Part shown: positions 28,575 to 35,743 of the stretch, one piece after another | How the letters are laid out: the number at the start of each line of letters is the position of its first letter | Position numbering within the stretch: position 1 is the stretch's first letter | Assembly: GCA_025980465.1 (NCBI GenBank) | Contig: JAICXJ010000008.1 | Span: 28,181-92,180, forward strand | Origin: Frankiales bacterium | Lineage (GTDB): Bacteria; Actinomycetota; Actinomycetes; JAFAQI01 | DNA: 64,000 nucleotides | Direction of reading: 5' to 3' | The notes under the pieces: generated by a model | What the model saw: only the letters and a program-made list of their open reading frames with translations | What the model was told of the DNA's origin: nothing | Databases searched by the model: none | Translations under genes and position numbers: made by a program

Positions 28575-30376
28575 CCGAACCGACCCCCGACATCGGCGAG
28601 GCCGATCACCGCGGCACCGATCCCCGGATGCCTGCCGGCGGCACTCGGACGATGGCCGTCTTCGCGTTGGCGTCCTATGTCGCGATGGCGCTCGGCGGAG
28701 TCCTGGACTGGGCAATCACCGTTCTCGTGGCTGTGGTGGTCAGCCAGATCGCCGACCTGCTCGTCATCCGCAACGACGACATTCGGGGAGCCTTCGCCCG
28801 TGGTCAGTTCGGCATTGCCACCCGCACCCTGGTCCGCGAGCTGGCGGTCGTGGTGCTGGTGCTCACCGAAGCCTGGTCGGATCAGACCGACCGCCGAACG
28901 ATCGCGCTCGGAATCCTCGGCGTGGCCGGGTTGCGCTACGCCTACCACCTCCTCCTGGTTCTGATCCGGCGCCGTTCTCCCGGTCCGGTCGAAACTCGCA
29001 ACCTCGACCTGACCGGGATCCGGTTGCCACCGCCGCAGGCGGAGTTCACCCGGCGGCGGCTGTCGGAACGCTTCCACGGCGTCTCTGCGCTCGCTCTGCT
29101 CGGTGCCGGTGTTGCCGCGGCAGCGCACGTTCCGGCGGTCGGCTACGTGGCAGTCGCGCTGGTCCTGATCTTCGAGCTGGTGGCGGTCGGATGGGCAGTC
29201 GGCTGGCTCCTGCGCTCCCGCGGGGCGGCGGTGCGCGGGACGTTGCTGCGCCAAGTCCTGAAGAAGGTCAACGCGATCGGACCGGAGGTGATGCTCTATC
29301 ACTCCGGCACTGAGGACACGGTGTACCAGGTCAACATGTGGCTGTCAGCGATCGACCGGTTGCACCGCCCGGCGTTGATCGTCATCCGCGAACGGGACTG
29401 CTATCTGAGTCTCGGGAAGACTTCGACGCCGGTGGTGTGCATCCCGGACGCGGTCGACTTCATGACCTTCACCTTGCCGTCGGTTCGTGTGGCGCTGTAC
29501 ACCGCGAACGTCGGTAAGACGATCCACATGCTCCGCGAGCCGGGAGTCCGCCACATCTTCATCGGGCACGGCGACAGTGACAAGTCCGCATCGTCCAACC
29601 CGTTCAGCAAGGTGTACTCCGAGATCTGGGTCGCCGGCGCGGCGGGGCGGGACCGATACGCACGTGCCGGGGTCGGCATCCGGGACGAGGACATCGTCGA
29701 GGTCGGCCGACCCCAGCTCGAGGGCATCGAGTTGGGCCGTGGTCCGATTGGCGAGCGGGAGCTGACGGTCCTCTACGCGCCGACCTGGGAAGGCTGGACC
29801 AACGACCCGACGCACACCTCACTGATGCGCACCGGGCCGGCGCTTGTCGACCGAATGATCAGCGTGGGCAACGTCCGGGTCATCTACAAGCCGCATCCCC
29901 TTACCGGAACCGTCAGCATCGAGGCGGCCAAGGCCGATGCCGCAATTCGCGCCAGCATCTCCCGCGCCGCCGGCCGTCACGAGACCGTGGCGGTCGGCGC
30001 GCGTACGTTGTACGACTGCTTCAACGACTCCGACGTGCTTGTCGCCGACATCTCCAGCGTGCTGAGCGACTACATCGCTAGTGAGAAGCCGTACATCGTG
30101 CCGAATCTCACCGGCCTCGATGAGGCGACGTTCCGGGACAGGTTCCGCAGTGCGGGCGAGGCCTACCTGCTCGATCCGGCGGGGGAGCGCATCGGTGCGA
30201 TCCTCGATCTGATTCGCGACAGCGATCCGCTCGCTGCCGCCCGCCAGGACCTCAAGCACTACTTGATCGGGCCGAGCGAGCCGGACGCCATGACTCGCTT
30301 CCTGCGCGCTGTCGACGCCGCCTACGAAGCCGCCGTCGCGATGGTTCCGACCAGAGTCGCCGCCGGCGCTGACTAG
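28571..30376 (+). CDS. Membrane-anchored TagF-like CDP-polyol phosphotransferase (paralogue 1)
   Basis: The 601-residue protein has a hydrophobic N-terminal half (about residues 28-215, five or six membrane segments). A C-terminal CDP-glycerol/ribitol glycerophosphotransferase-like domain (about 235-590) follows. Typical polymerase features are FIGHGDSDK with His333, YAPTWEG near 404, IYKPHPLTG near 437, and DVLVADISSVLSDYIASEKPY near 486. Such enzymes add polyol phosphate from a CDP-polyol to a growing teichoic acid chain. TagF/TarL enzymes are normally peripheral, so an integral membrane domain is notable. The GTG overlaps the predicted CDP-ribitol synthase gene, pointing to ribitol phosphate as substrate (inferred). 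A full-length paralogue lies at 35.7-37.4 kb. Confidence 0.82.
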   Translation: MTEPTPDIGEADHRGTDPRMPAGGTRTMAVFALASYVAMALGGVLDWAITVLVAVVVSQIADLLVIRNDDIRGAFARGQFGIATRTLVRELAVVVLVLTEAWSDQTDRRTIALGILGVAGLRYAYHLLLVLIRRRSPGPVETRNLDLTGIRLPPPQAEFTRRRLSERFHGVSALALLGAGVAAAAHVPAVGYVAVALVLIFELVAVGWAVGWLLRSRGAAVRGTLLRQVLKKVNAIGPEVMLYHSGTEDTVYQVNMWLSAIDRLHRPALIVIRERDCYLSLGKTSTPVVCIPDAVDFMTFTLPSVRVALYTANVGKTIHMLREPGVRHIFIGHGDSDKSASSNPFSKVYSEIWVAGAAGRDRYARAGVGIRDEDIVEVGRPQLEGIELGRGPIGERELTVLYAPTWEGWTNDPTHTSLMRTGPALVDRMISVGNVRVIYKPHPLTGTVSIEAAKADAAIRASISRAAGRHETVAVGARTLYDCFNDSDVLVADISSVLSDYIASEKPYIVPNLTGLDEATFRDRFRSAGEAYLLDPAGERIGAILDLIRDSDPLAAARQDLKHYLIGPSEPDAMTRFLRAVDAAYEAAVAMVPTRVAAGAD

Positions 30377-30390
30377 TGTCGTGACACTAG
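30373..30390. terminator. 18-bp perfect palindrome containing both convergent stop codons
   Basis: CTAGTGTC, two bases, GACACTAG forms a perfect palindrome at 30373-30390. One arm contains the TAG stop of the TagF-like gene (30374-30376) and the other contains the TAG stop of the convergent amidohydrolase gene (30387-30389 on the minus strand). The hairpin is short and has no T tract; it may act as a bidirectional end signal. Confidence 0.5.
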
Positions 30391-31550
30391 AGGCGGTAGA
30401 GCTTTCGGGCGTTCTCTCCGAAGATCTTGCGTCGCGCCGAATCCGAGAGCGTTGCCATCTTCGCTTCGACGCTCTGGAGCGGGTTCGGATACAGGCAAGT
30501 CGGGTGCGGGAAGTCGGTCTCGAACAGGATGTTGTCCTCGCCGACCGCCTCGATGAGGTCAGGAAGCTTGTTGCGGTTGTTCTCGAACCAGAAGGTCGCG
30601 TAGAGGTTGGAGCGGAAGTACTCCGACGGCGGCTTCTTCATCTGCGCCAGCTCGGCGGGCGCGTTCTCCGCCAGCTCGTAGTCGAGCGCCTCGAGGATGA
30701 ACGGGATCCAGCCGATACCGCTCTCGACGGACACCATCTTCAGGTCGGGATGACGGTCGAACATTCGCGAGAAGATGAGGTTGGTCACCACCCGCGCGTT
30801 CCCGATGAACAGCAGCGTTCCGCCGATGGCGAGCTTGGTGTTATCGGGGTGCGACGCCCACGGATACCGGCCGTAGAACGTCATGCCGGTCACGCTTGCG
30901 CCGATGTGGAAGTGAACCGGCAGTTGCTCCTCGACGCAGACCTCCCAGAACGGGTCCCAGTCCTTGCTCGCCAGGTCCGGCGCGCCCAGGTCGTCGGGAT
31001 CGGAGGTCATGTTGACCCCGCGTGCCCCGAGTGTGGAGACCCGCTTCGCCTCGCTCACGCAGGCGTCGATGTCCCACGCCGGCATCACCGGCATCGGGAG
31101 CAGGCGGTTGTCGGACCCGGCCTGCATCTCGGCCATCGCATCGTTGTAAATCTCGATCGAGAGCCGCTTCAGCGTCTTGTCGGTCGACGTACCGAGGTCC
31201 TGACCGCCGAGGCCGATGGTGTTGGGGAAGATGACCTGCGCGTCGATCCCGCACTCGTCGAGTACGCCGAGCCGAACTTTCGGATCGTAGGCGCCGACGT
31301 GGATCATCTCGTGCTCCCACTCGAAGAGTGCCTTCTGCGCACTCTCCTTGCGGCCCTCGCGGTCGATCACGCCACCGGCGCTGTAGCGCCCCATCACGTG
31401 ACCGTCGAAGACCCAGGCCCGCGCTCCGTCGACCATCTCGACCTGTGGCACTCGGTCGCGGTACGCCGCCGGCGCTCGGCTGGTGAACAGGTCAGCCGGC
31501 TCGGAGTAGTGGGAGTCGCAATCGACGACGAGCGAACCATCTTTCAGCAT
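30387..31550 (-). CDS. Amidohydrolase family 2 (ACMSD-like) metal enzyme
   Basis: The 387-residue protein resembles the amidohydrolase-2 group that includes ACMSD-type decarboxylases. Metal-site residues are suggested by VVDCDSHYSEP near residue 8, the His pair in VHFHIG near residue 208, SVESGIGWIPFILEALDYE near 270, and ETDFPHPTCLYPN near 340. The N-terminal motif has only one His (DSH) where many members have HxH. The true reaction is unknown; actinobacteria carry many paralogues. ATG 31550 is chosen because a TAATAT box lies 7 bases upstream, and the longer open frame runs into the divergent hydrolase gene. Confidence 0.82.
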   Translation of the reverse strand: MLKDGSLVVDCDSHYSEPADLFTSRAPAAYRDRVPQVEMVDGARAWVFDGHVMGRYSAGGVIDREGRKESAQKALFEWEHEMIHVGAYDPKVRLGVLDECGIDAQVIFPNTIGLGGQDLGTSTDKTLKRLSIEIYNDAMAEMQAGSDNRLLPMPVMPAWDIDACVSEAKRVSTLGARGVNMTSDPDDLGAPDLASKDWDPFWEVCVEEQLPVHFHIGASVTGMTFYGRYPWASHPDNTKLAIGGTLLFIGNARVVTNLIFSRMFDRHPDLKMVSVESGIGWIPFILEALDYELAENAPAELAQMKKPPSEYFRSNLYATFWFENNRNKLPDLIEAVGEDNILFETDFPHPTCLYPNPLQSVEAKMATLSDSARRKIFGENARKLYRL

Positions 31551-31557
31551 GAAACGG

Positions 31558-31567
31558 ATATTAGGAT
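31558..31567. promoter_or_regulatory. Overlapping divergent -10 boxes (TAATAT and TAGGAT)
   Basis: On the minus strand TAATAT (31558-31563) lies 7 bases before the amidohydrolase ATG. On the plus strand TAGGAT (31562-31567) lies 6 bases before the hydrolase ATG at 31574. The boxes overlap by two bases, so RNA polymerase cannot use both at once. Both transcripts would be leaderless. Confidence 0.6.
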
Positions 31568-31573
31568 CCCGGC

Positions 31574-32431
31574 ATGGTTGTGGCCAGGGTCGGTGACCTG
31601 GACATCGCCTACGAGGTCGTCGGTGACTCCGGACGGCCATGGACGCTCACGCCCGGCGGTCGTTTCAGCAAGGACACCGCAGGACTTCGAGAGCTAGCCG
31701 AAGCGATCGCGACCGAGGGCTATCAGGTCGTCATCTGGGACCGTCCGAACACCGGCGCATCGAGCGTGTGCTTCGACGGTGACAACGAGTCGGCAATGCA
31801 GGCCGACGCGCTCGCCGGTTTGCTGCGTGAGCTTGATTTGACCGGCGCGATCATCGCGGGCGGATCCGGCGGCTCCCGGGTCTCGCTGCTGACCGCGATC
31901 CGACATCGCGATATCGCCGCCGGTCTCGCGACGTGGTGGATCAGCGGCGGGATCTTCGGGCTGATGAGCCTCGCCGTGCACTATTGCGGGCCTTCGGTGA
32001 CCGCGGCGTGGCATGGCGGGATGCAGGCGGTGGCGGAACTCGCGGAGTGGCAGGAAGTCCTCAATGCGAACCCGGACAACCGCGCCCGGCTCCTCGCGCA
32101 GGACCCGAAGCGGTTCGTCAAGACACTCGAGAGCTGGATGGCGGTCTACTGCCCCGACGACAACGCGCTCGTCCCTGGCGTTCCTAATGATGAGGTGCGA
32201 GCACTGAACATTCCGGCGCTGGTCTTCCGTAGCGGCGAAACCGATCTGCACCACACCAGGGGGACCTCGGAGGCGCTCGCGTCGCTGCTGCCGCACTCGC
32301 AACTGGTCGAGCCGCCGTGGCCCGACGCTGAGTGGAACGACCGGCACATCCCGCCCGGCAACCCGCTGTTCATTAGGTGGCCGCTGCTCGCCCCACAACT
32401 GATCGAGTGGGCCAAAGCGACGATCAGCTGA
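31574..32431 (+). CDS. Alpha/beta hydrolase
   Basis: This 285-residue alpha/beta hydrolase has the nucleophile elbow GGSGGSR near residue 97 and the strand IWDRPNTGASS near residue 56 that often precedes the oxyanion region. The Asp and His of the triad are less clear; candidates are Glu/Asp in SGETDLHH near 224 and the His in WNDRHIPP near 258. The substrate is unknown. The ATG has a TAGGAT box 6 bases upstream and no ribosome site. The gene is divergent from the amidohydrolase and ends before a long inverted repeat. Confidence 0.78.
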   Translation: MVVARVGDLDIAYEVVGDSGRPWTLTPGGRFSKDTAGLRELAEAIATEGYQVVIWDRPNTGASSVCFDGDNESAMQADALAGLLRELDLTGAIIAGGSGGSRVSLLTAIRHRDIAAGLATWWISGGIFGLMSLAVHYCGPSVTAAWHGGMQAVAELAEWQEVLNANPDNRARLLAQDPKRFVKTLESWMAVYCPDDNALVPGVPNDEVRALNIPALVFRSGETDLHHTRGTSEALASLLPHSQLVEPPWPDAEWNDRHIPPGNPLFIRWPLLAPQLIEWAKATIS

Positions 32432-32453
32432 GCGGCCCGGCCCGCATACACCC

Positions 32454-32516
32454 AAACGATCATGAGAAAGGTAGCGAGAATCGAGCCGGTGTGTGCTGCC
32501 TTTCTCATGATCGTTT
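32454..32516. terminator. Long inverted repeat between convergent genes (probable bidirectional terminator)
   Basis: Arms of 21 bases at 32454-32474 and 32496-32516 pair at 20 positions plus one G-U, with a 21-base loop that could pair slightly further. Each arm has CGATCATGAGAAAGG or its complement. It stands between the plus-strand hydrolase stop (32431) and the minus-strand accE stop (32528), where a shared terminator is expected. The arms are less GC-rich than the surroundings. Confidence 0.75.
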
Positions 32517-32527
32517 CGGATGATGCG

Positions 32528-32728
32528 TCAGGCCTTGGTGCGGGTGCCTTTCACCAGACCGCTGGCCACCCACGCCGGGAGGGGCTGGCGCAGTGGTGTG
32601 GGCTCGCCGGGTGCGGCAGCGCTGCGGGCGGAGAGTACGGCGACGATCGCCGCCAGCTCCTCGTCGCTGGGCTCGCCGCCCCGGATCACGGTGAGCGCCG
32701 GGCGTGGCGTTGGCTCGGTGTCACTCAC
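32528..32728 (-). CDS. accE: Acyl-CoA carboxylase epsilon subunit
   Basis: This 66-residue protein matches the small epsilon subunits that stabilise actinobacterial acyl-CoA carboxylase alpha-beta complexes. It has the typical [20 protein letters not shown] segment (residues 12-31) and the closing basic W-containing stretch [14 protein letters not shown]. Epsilon subunits are non-catalytic. The ATG overlaps the accD stop by 4 bases, so it is co-translated with the beta chain. The N-terminus is acidic and Pro-rich as in known AccE proteins. Confidence 0.88.
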   Translation of the reverse strand: MSDTEPTPRPALTVIRGGEPSDEELAAIVAVLSARSAAAPGEPTPLRQPLPAWVASGLVKGTRTKA

Positions 32729-34311
32729 AGCGGGATGTTGCCGTGCTTCTTCGGAGGCAGTGACTCCCGCTTGGTGCGAAGCAAGCGAAGTGCGCGGATC
32801 ACTTCGAGCCGGGTCGCTGACGGCTTGATGACGGCATCGACGTAGCCGCGCTCAGCCGCGATGTACGGGTTGGCGAAGTGGTCCTCATAGTCCGTGATCA
32901 GCTCCTTGCGAGTGGCCTGCGGATCGGCAGCATCCGCGATGGTTCGGCGATGCAGGATGTTCACCGCACCCTGGGCGCCCATCACCGCGATCTCTGCCGT
33001 CGGCCACGCCAGGTTGATGTCGGCTCGCAGGTGTTTCGACCCCATGACGTCGTAGGCGCCGCCGTAGGCCTTGCGGGTGATGACAGTGACCTTCGGTACG
33101 GTCGCCTCCGCGTAGGCGTAGAGCAGCTTCGCCCCGCGCCGGATGATTCCGCCCCACTCCTGAGCTGTGCCGGGCAGGAAGCCGGGTACGTCGACGAAGG
33201 TCAGCACCGGGATGTTGAAGGCGTCGCAGGTGCGCACGAAGCGGGCTGCCTTCTCCGATGCGTCGATGTCGAGAGTGCCGGCGAACTGCATCGGCTGGTT
33301 ACCGACGACCCCGATCGACTGGCCGTCGACCCGGGCGAAGCCGCAGACGATGTTCGGCGCGAACAGCGCGTGTACCTGAAGGAAGTCGGCGTCATCAACC
33401 ACGTGCTCGATGATGCTGACGATGTCGTACGGCACGTTCGCGCTGTCCGGGATGAAAGTGTCAAGAAACGCCTCGGGCTCAACCGATTCGACATCCGCCT
33501 CGTCGTAGGCCGGCGCCTGCTCCATGTTGTTGCTCGGCAGGAATGCAAGCAGTGCCCGAGTCAGCTCGAGTGCTTCATCCTCGTCCGCCGACATGAAGTG
33601 CGCTACACCGGACTTGGTGTTGTGGGTGCGAGCGCCCCCGAGTTCCTCGAACGTCACGTCTTCCCCTGTGACGGTCTTGATGACGTCGGGGCCGGTGATG
33701 AACATGTGCGAGGTTTGGTCGACCATGACGGTGAAGTCGGTGAGCGCGGGGGAGTACACATGCCCGCCGGCGCAGGTGCCCAGCACGAGCGAGATCTGCG
33801 GGATGACGCCCGACGCCATCACGTTCCGATAGAAGATCTCGGCATAGAGACCGAGCGCGACGACGCCTTCCTGGATCCGGGCACCGCCACCCTCATTGAT
33901 GCCGACCACCGGGCAGCCGGTCTTCATGGCGAGATCCATGACCTTGCAGATCTTTTCGCCGTACACCTCACCGAGTGCGCCACCGAAGATGGTGACGTCC
34001 TGACTGAATACGCAGATCTGCCGGCCGTGAACGGTCCCGTGTCCGGTGACGACACCGTCGCCGTACGGCCGCTTGTCGGGCATGCCGAAGTCGTGGGCCC
34101 GGTGCCGGGCCAGCGCGTCCAGCTCCACGAACGAGCCGGGGTCGAGCAGCTGCTCGATTCGCTCGCGCGCGGTCTTCTTGCCTTTGGCGTGTTGTTTGTC
34201 CACTGCGGCCTGCGACCCGGCGTGTACGGCGAGGTCGTTGAGGTGGTCAAGCTCGGCAAGCCGACCCGCGGTGGTGTGGGGATCGACGCCGCCGTCCGGC
34301 TGTGCGCTCAT
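32725..34311 (-). CDS. accD5: Acyl-CoA (propionyl-CoA) carboxylase beta chain
   Basis: The 528-residue carboxyltransferase beta subunit is of the AccD5/PccB type. Residues 50-250 form the first crotonase-like half, with [19 protein letters not shown] near 145 and [20 protein letters not shown] near 172 (oxyanion Gly-rich loop). The second half contains [22 protein letters not shown] near 394 and [15 protein letters not shown] near 435. It transfers CO2 from biotin to propionyl- or acetyl-CoA. ATG 34311 is preferred; a TAGGAT box lies 8 bases upstream, and the frame further upstream runs over the birA promoter. It stands with accE and divergent birA exactly as in mycobacteria, so propionyl-CoA is the likely main substrate. 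Confidence 0.92.
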   Translation of the reverse strand: MSAQPDGGVDPHTTAGRLAELDHLNDLAVHAGSQAAVDKQHAKGKKTARERIEQLLDPGSFVELDALARHRAHDFGMPDKRPYGDGVVTGHGTVHGRQICVFSQDVTIFGGALGEVYGEKICKVMDLAMKTGCPVVGINEGGGARIQEGVVALGLYAEIFYRNVMASGVIPQISLVLGTCAGGHVYSPALTDFTVMVDQTSHMFITGPDVIKTVTGEDVTFEELGGARTHNTKSGVAHFMSADEDEALELTRALLAFLPSNNMEQAPAYDEADVESVEPEAFLDTFIPDSANVPYDIVSIIEHVVDDADFLQVHALFAPNIVCGFARVDGQSIGVVGNQPMQFAGTLDIDASEKAARFVRTCDAFNIPVLTFVDVPGFLPGTAQEWGGIIRRGAKLLYAYAEATVPKVTVITRKAYGGAYDVMGSKHLRADINLAWPTAEIAVMGAQGAVNILHRRTIADAADPQATRKELITDYEDHFANPYIAAERGYVDAVIKPSATRLEVIRALRLLRTKRESLPPKKHGNIPL

Positions 34312-34319
34312 GGTGCCGA

Positions 34320-34366
34320 ATCCTACTGAGCGGCTCGAGACCGCGGATCGACCGAAGTCGTAGCGT
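34320..34366. promoter_or_regulatory. Divergent promoter region of accD and birA
   Basis: TAGGAT on the minus strand (34320-34325) lies 8 bases before the accD ATG. TAGCGT on the plus strand (34361-34366) lies 7 bases before the birA ATG. Neither gene has a ribosome site at these starts, so both transcripts are probably leaderless. The 62-bp gap could allow shared control of carboxylase and its biotin ligase. Confidence 0.55.
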
Positions 34367-34373
34367 TGCGGCG

Positions 34374-35186
34374 ATGTCCGAGGCGTATCGATCGTTCGGG
34401 CGGCCGCCACTGTCCGCTCACCGGCTGCAGCACGCACTTGGCAGCGGTCCGGTCTGGCGCGAGGTGCGGGTCGTGACGCAGACCAGCTCTACCAACGCCG
34501 ACGTCGCGGCGGCGGCGAAGGCTGGGTCCGCCGAGGGTCTGGTGATCATCGCTGAGCACCAGAGCAGTGGCCGCGGCCGGCTCGACCGGCAGTGGGAGTC
34601 GCCGCCGCAAGCCGGCATCCTGCTGTCTGCGCTGGTACGACCGCCGGTCGACGTCGGGTCGTGGCCGTTGCTCCCGCTGCTCACCGGTCTGGCGATCGTG
34701 GAGGCGGTGGCCGCAGTCGGCAAGGTCGACGCGAGACTCAAGTGGCCCAACGACGTACTCGTCGATGGCCGCAAGCTTGCCGGGGTCCTATGTGAGCGGG
34801 TCGACACCGCCGTGGTCGTCGGCTTCGGTCTCAACGTTTCGACGACCGCCGAAGAACTTCCGGTCGACACCGCAACCAGCCTCTTGATCGCCGGTGGTGC
34901 AACCGACCGCGAGCCGCTGGTGAAGGAGGTGCTGCGGTCGTTCGCTCGCCGCTACTCGGTCTGGTGCGACACGGCCGGGCGCCCCGAGTCCGTGCTGCCG
35001 GCGTATCGCGACAGATGCGAGACGATTGGCCGTGAGATCTCTTTGCAGCTACCTGGGGGCGAGACGGTGCGGGGCACGGCGACAGCGCTCGATGATGACG
35101 GCCGGCTGATTGTGACGGACCACGCGACTGGCGAATCGAAGCCGTGGTTGGCGGGCGACGTGACACACGTGCGATCGGTGGGCTGA
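34374..35186 (+). CDS. birA: Biotin--[acetyl-CoA-carboxylase] ligase (no HTH domain)
   Basis: This 270-residue enzyme activates biotin with ATP and attaches it to the BCCP lysine of carboxylases such as the alpha chain at 20.0 kb. The biotinyl-AMP loop is [14 protein letters not shown] near residue 64, the central motif [19 protein letters not shown] lies near 123, and a small C-terminal SH3-like domain follows residue 225. The N-terminus lacks a winged-helix domain, so it is a monofunctional ligase, not a repressor. ATG 34374 has a TAGCGT box 7 bases upstream. The PH-domain gene begins three bases after the stop, as in mycobacteria. Confidence 0.93.
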   Translation: MSEAYRSFGRPPLSAHRLQHALGSGPVWREVRVVTQTSSTNADVAAAAKAGSAEGLVIIAEHQSSGRGRLDRQWESPPQAGILLSALVRPPVDVGSWPLLPLLTGLAIVEAVAAVGKVDARLKWPNDVLVDGRKLAGVLCERVDTAVVVGFGLNVSTTAEELPVDTATSLLIAGGATDREPLVKEVLRSFARRYSVWCDTAGRPESVLPAYRDRCETIGREISLQLPGGETVRGTATALDDDGRLIVTDHATGESKPWLAGDVTHVRSVG

Positions 35187-35189
35187 GGC

Positions 35190-35690
35190 ATGGCGTTTCC
35201 AGAAGACATCCTCGACAGCGGTGAGCAGGTCATCCACAACCTCCGCCCGCACTGGCGCAAGGTCGCGATCCCGGTAGTGCTCGCCCCGATCCTCGTCGGG
35301 CTGGGTTCGTACGGCTATTTCGCGGTCCGCCATCACGCCGGCGGGTTCGTGCTGAAGTATGTGGTCCTTGCCCTCGCCGCGATTCTGCTGATCTGGTGGT
35401 CGATCCGGCCGTTCCTGTTCTGGCTCACGACCCGGTACGTCGTCACCGACCGACGGGTGTTGATGCGCAACGGTGTCTTGTCCCGCACCGGCCGAGATGT
35501 TCCTCTGACACGCGTCAACGACGTGTCGTTCAAGCGAAGCATCGTCGAGCGGATGTTCGGTTCCGGCACGTTGGTCATCGAGTCAGCAGGGGAACGCGGC
35601 CAGGTCAGCCTCAACGACGTCCCACATGTCGAGCTGGTCCAGCGTGACATCTATCGCCTGGTCGAGGACGAGGCGCAGCGGCTGCGGTAA
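35190..35690 (+). CDS. Bacterial PH domain (DUF304) membrane protein
   Basis: The 166-residue protein starts with a short soluble segment (GEQVIHNLRPHWRK), two transmembrane helices at about residues 28-48 and 56-76, and a bacterial PH domain of the bPH2/DUF304 type (about 85-160). The PH domain includes YVVTDRRVLMRNGVLSRTGRDVPL and the closing HVELVQRDIYRLVEDE. Homologues follow birA in mycobacteria (Rv3278c). The function is unknown; PH domains of this kind may organise membrane protein complexes. The start codon is three bases after the birA stop. Confidence 0.85.
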   Translation: MAFPEDILDSGEQVIHNLRPHWRKVAIPVVLAPILVGLGSYGYFAVRHHAGGFVLKYVVLALAAILLIWWSIRPFLFWLTTRYVVTDRRVLMRNGVLSRTGRDVPLTRVNDVSFKRSIVERMFGSGTLVIESAGERGQVSLNDVPHVELVQRDIYRLVEDEAQRLR

Positions 35691-35743
35691 TGGTGCAGCG
35701 GGTCACACCGTCATCGCCATTGGTTCTCGGGTTTGATTAGCCC

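Noticed and set aside
32462..32845. Plus-strand small open frame starting inside the inverted repeat
   Set aside because: It is antisense to accE and accD, and its start is part of the hairpin arm with no ribosome site.
32878..34329. Long plus-strand open frame (483 codons) opposite accD
   Set aside because: It mirrors the carboxylase beta gene and shows no domain; the minus-strand gene has complete family motifs.
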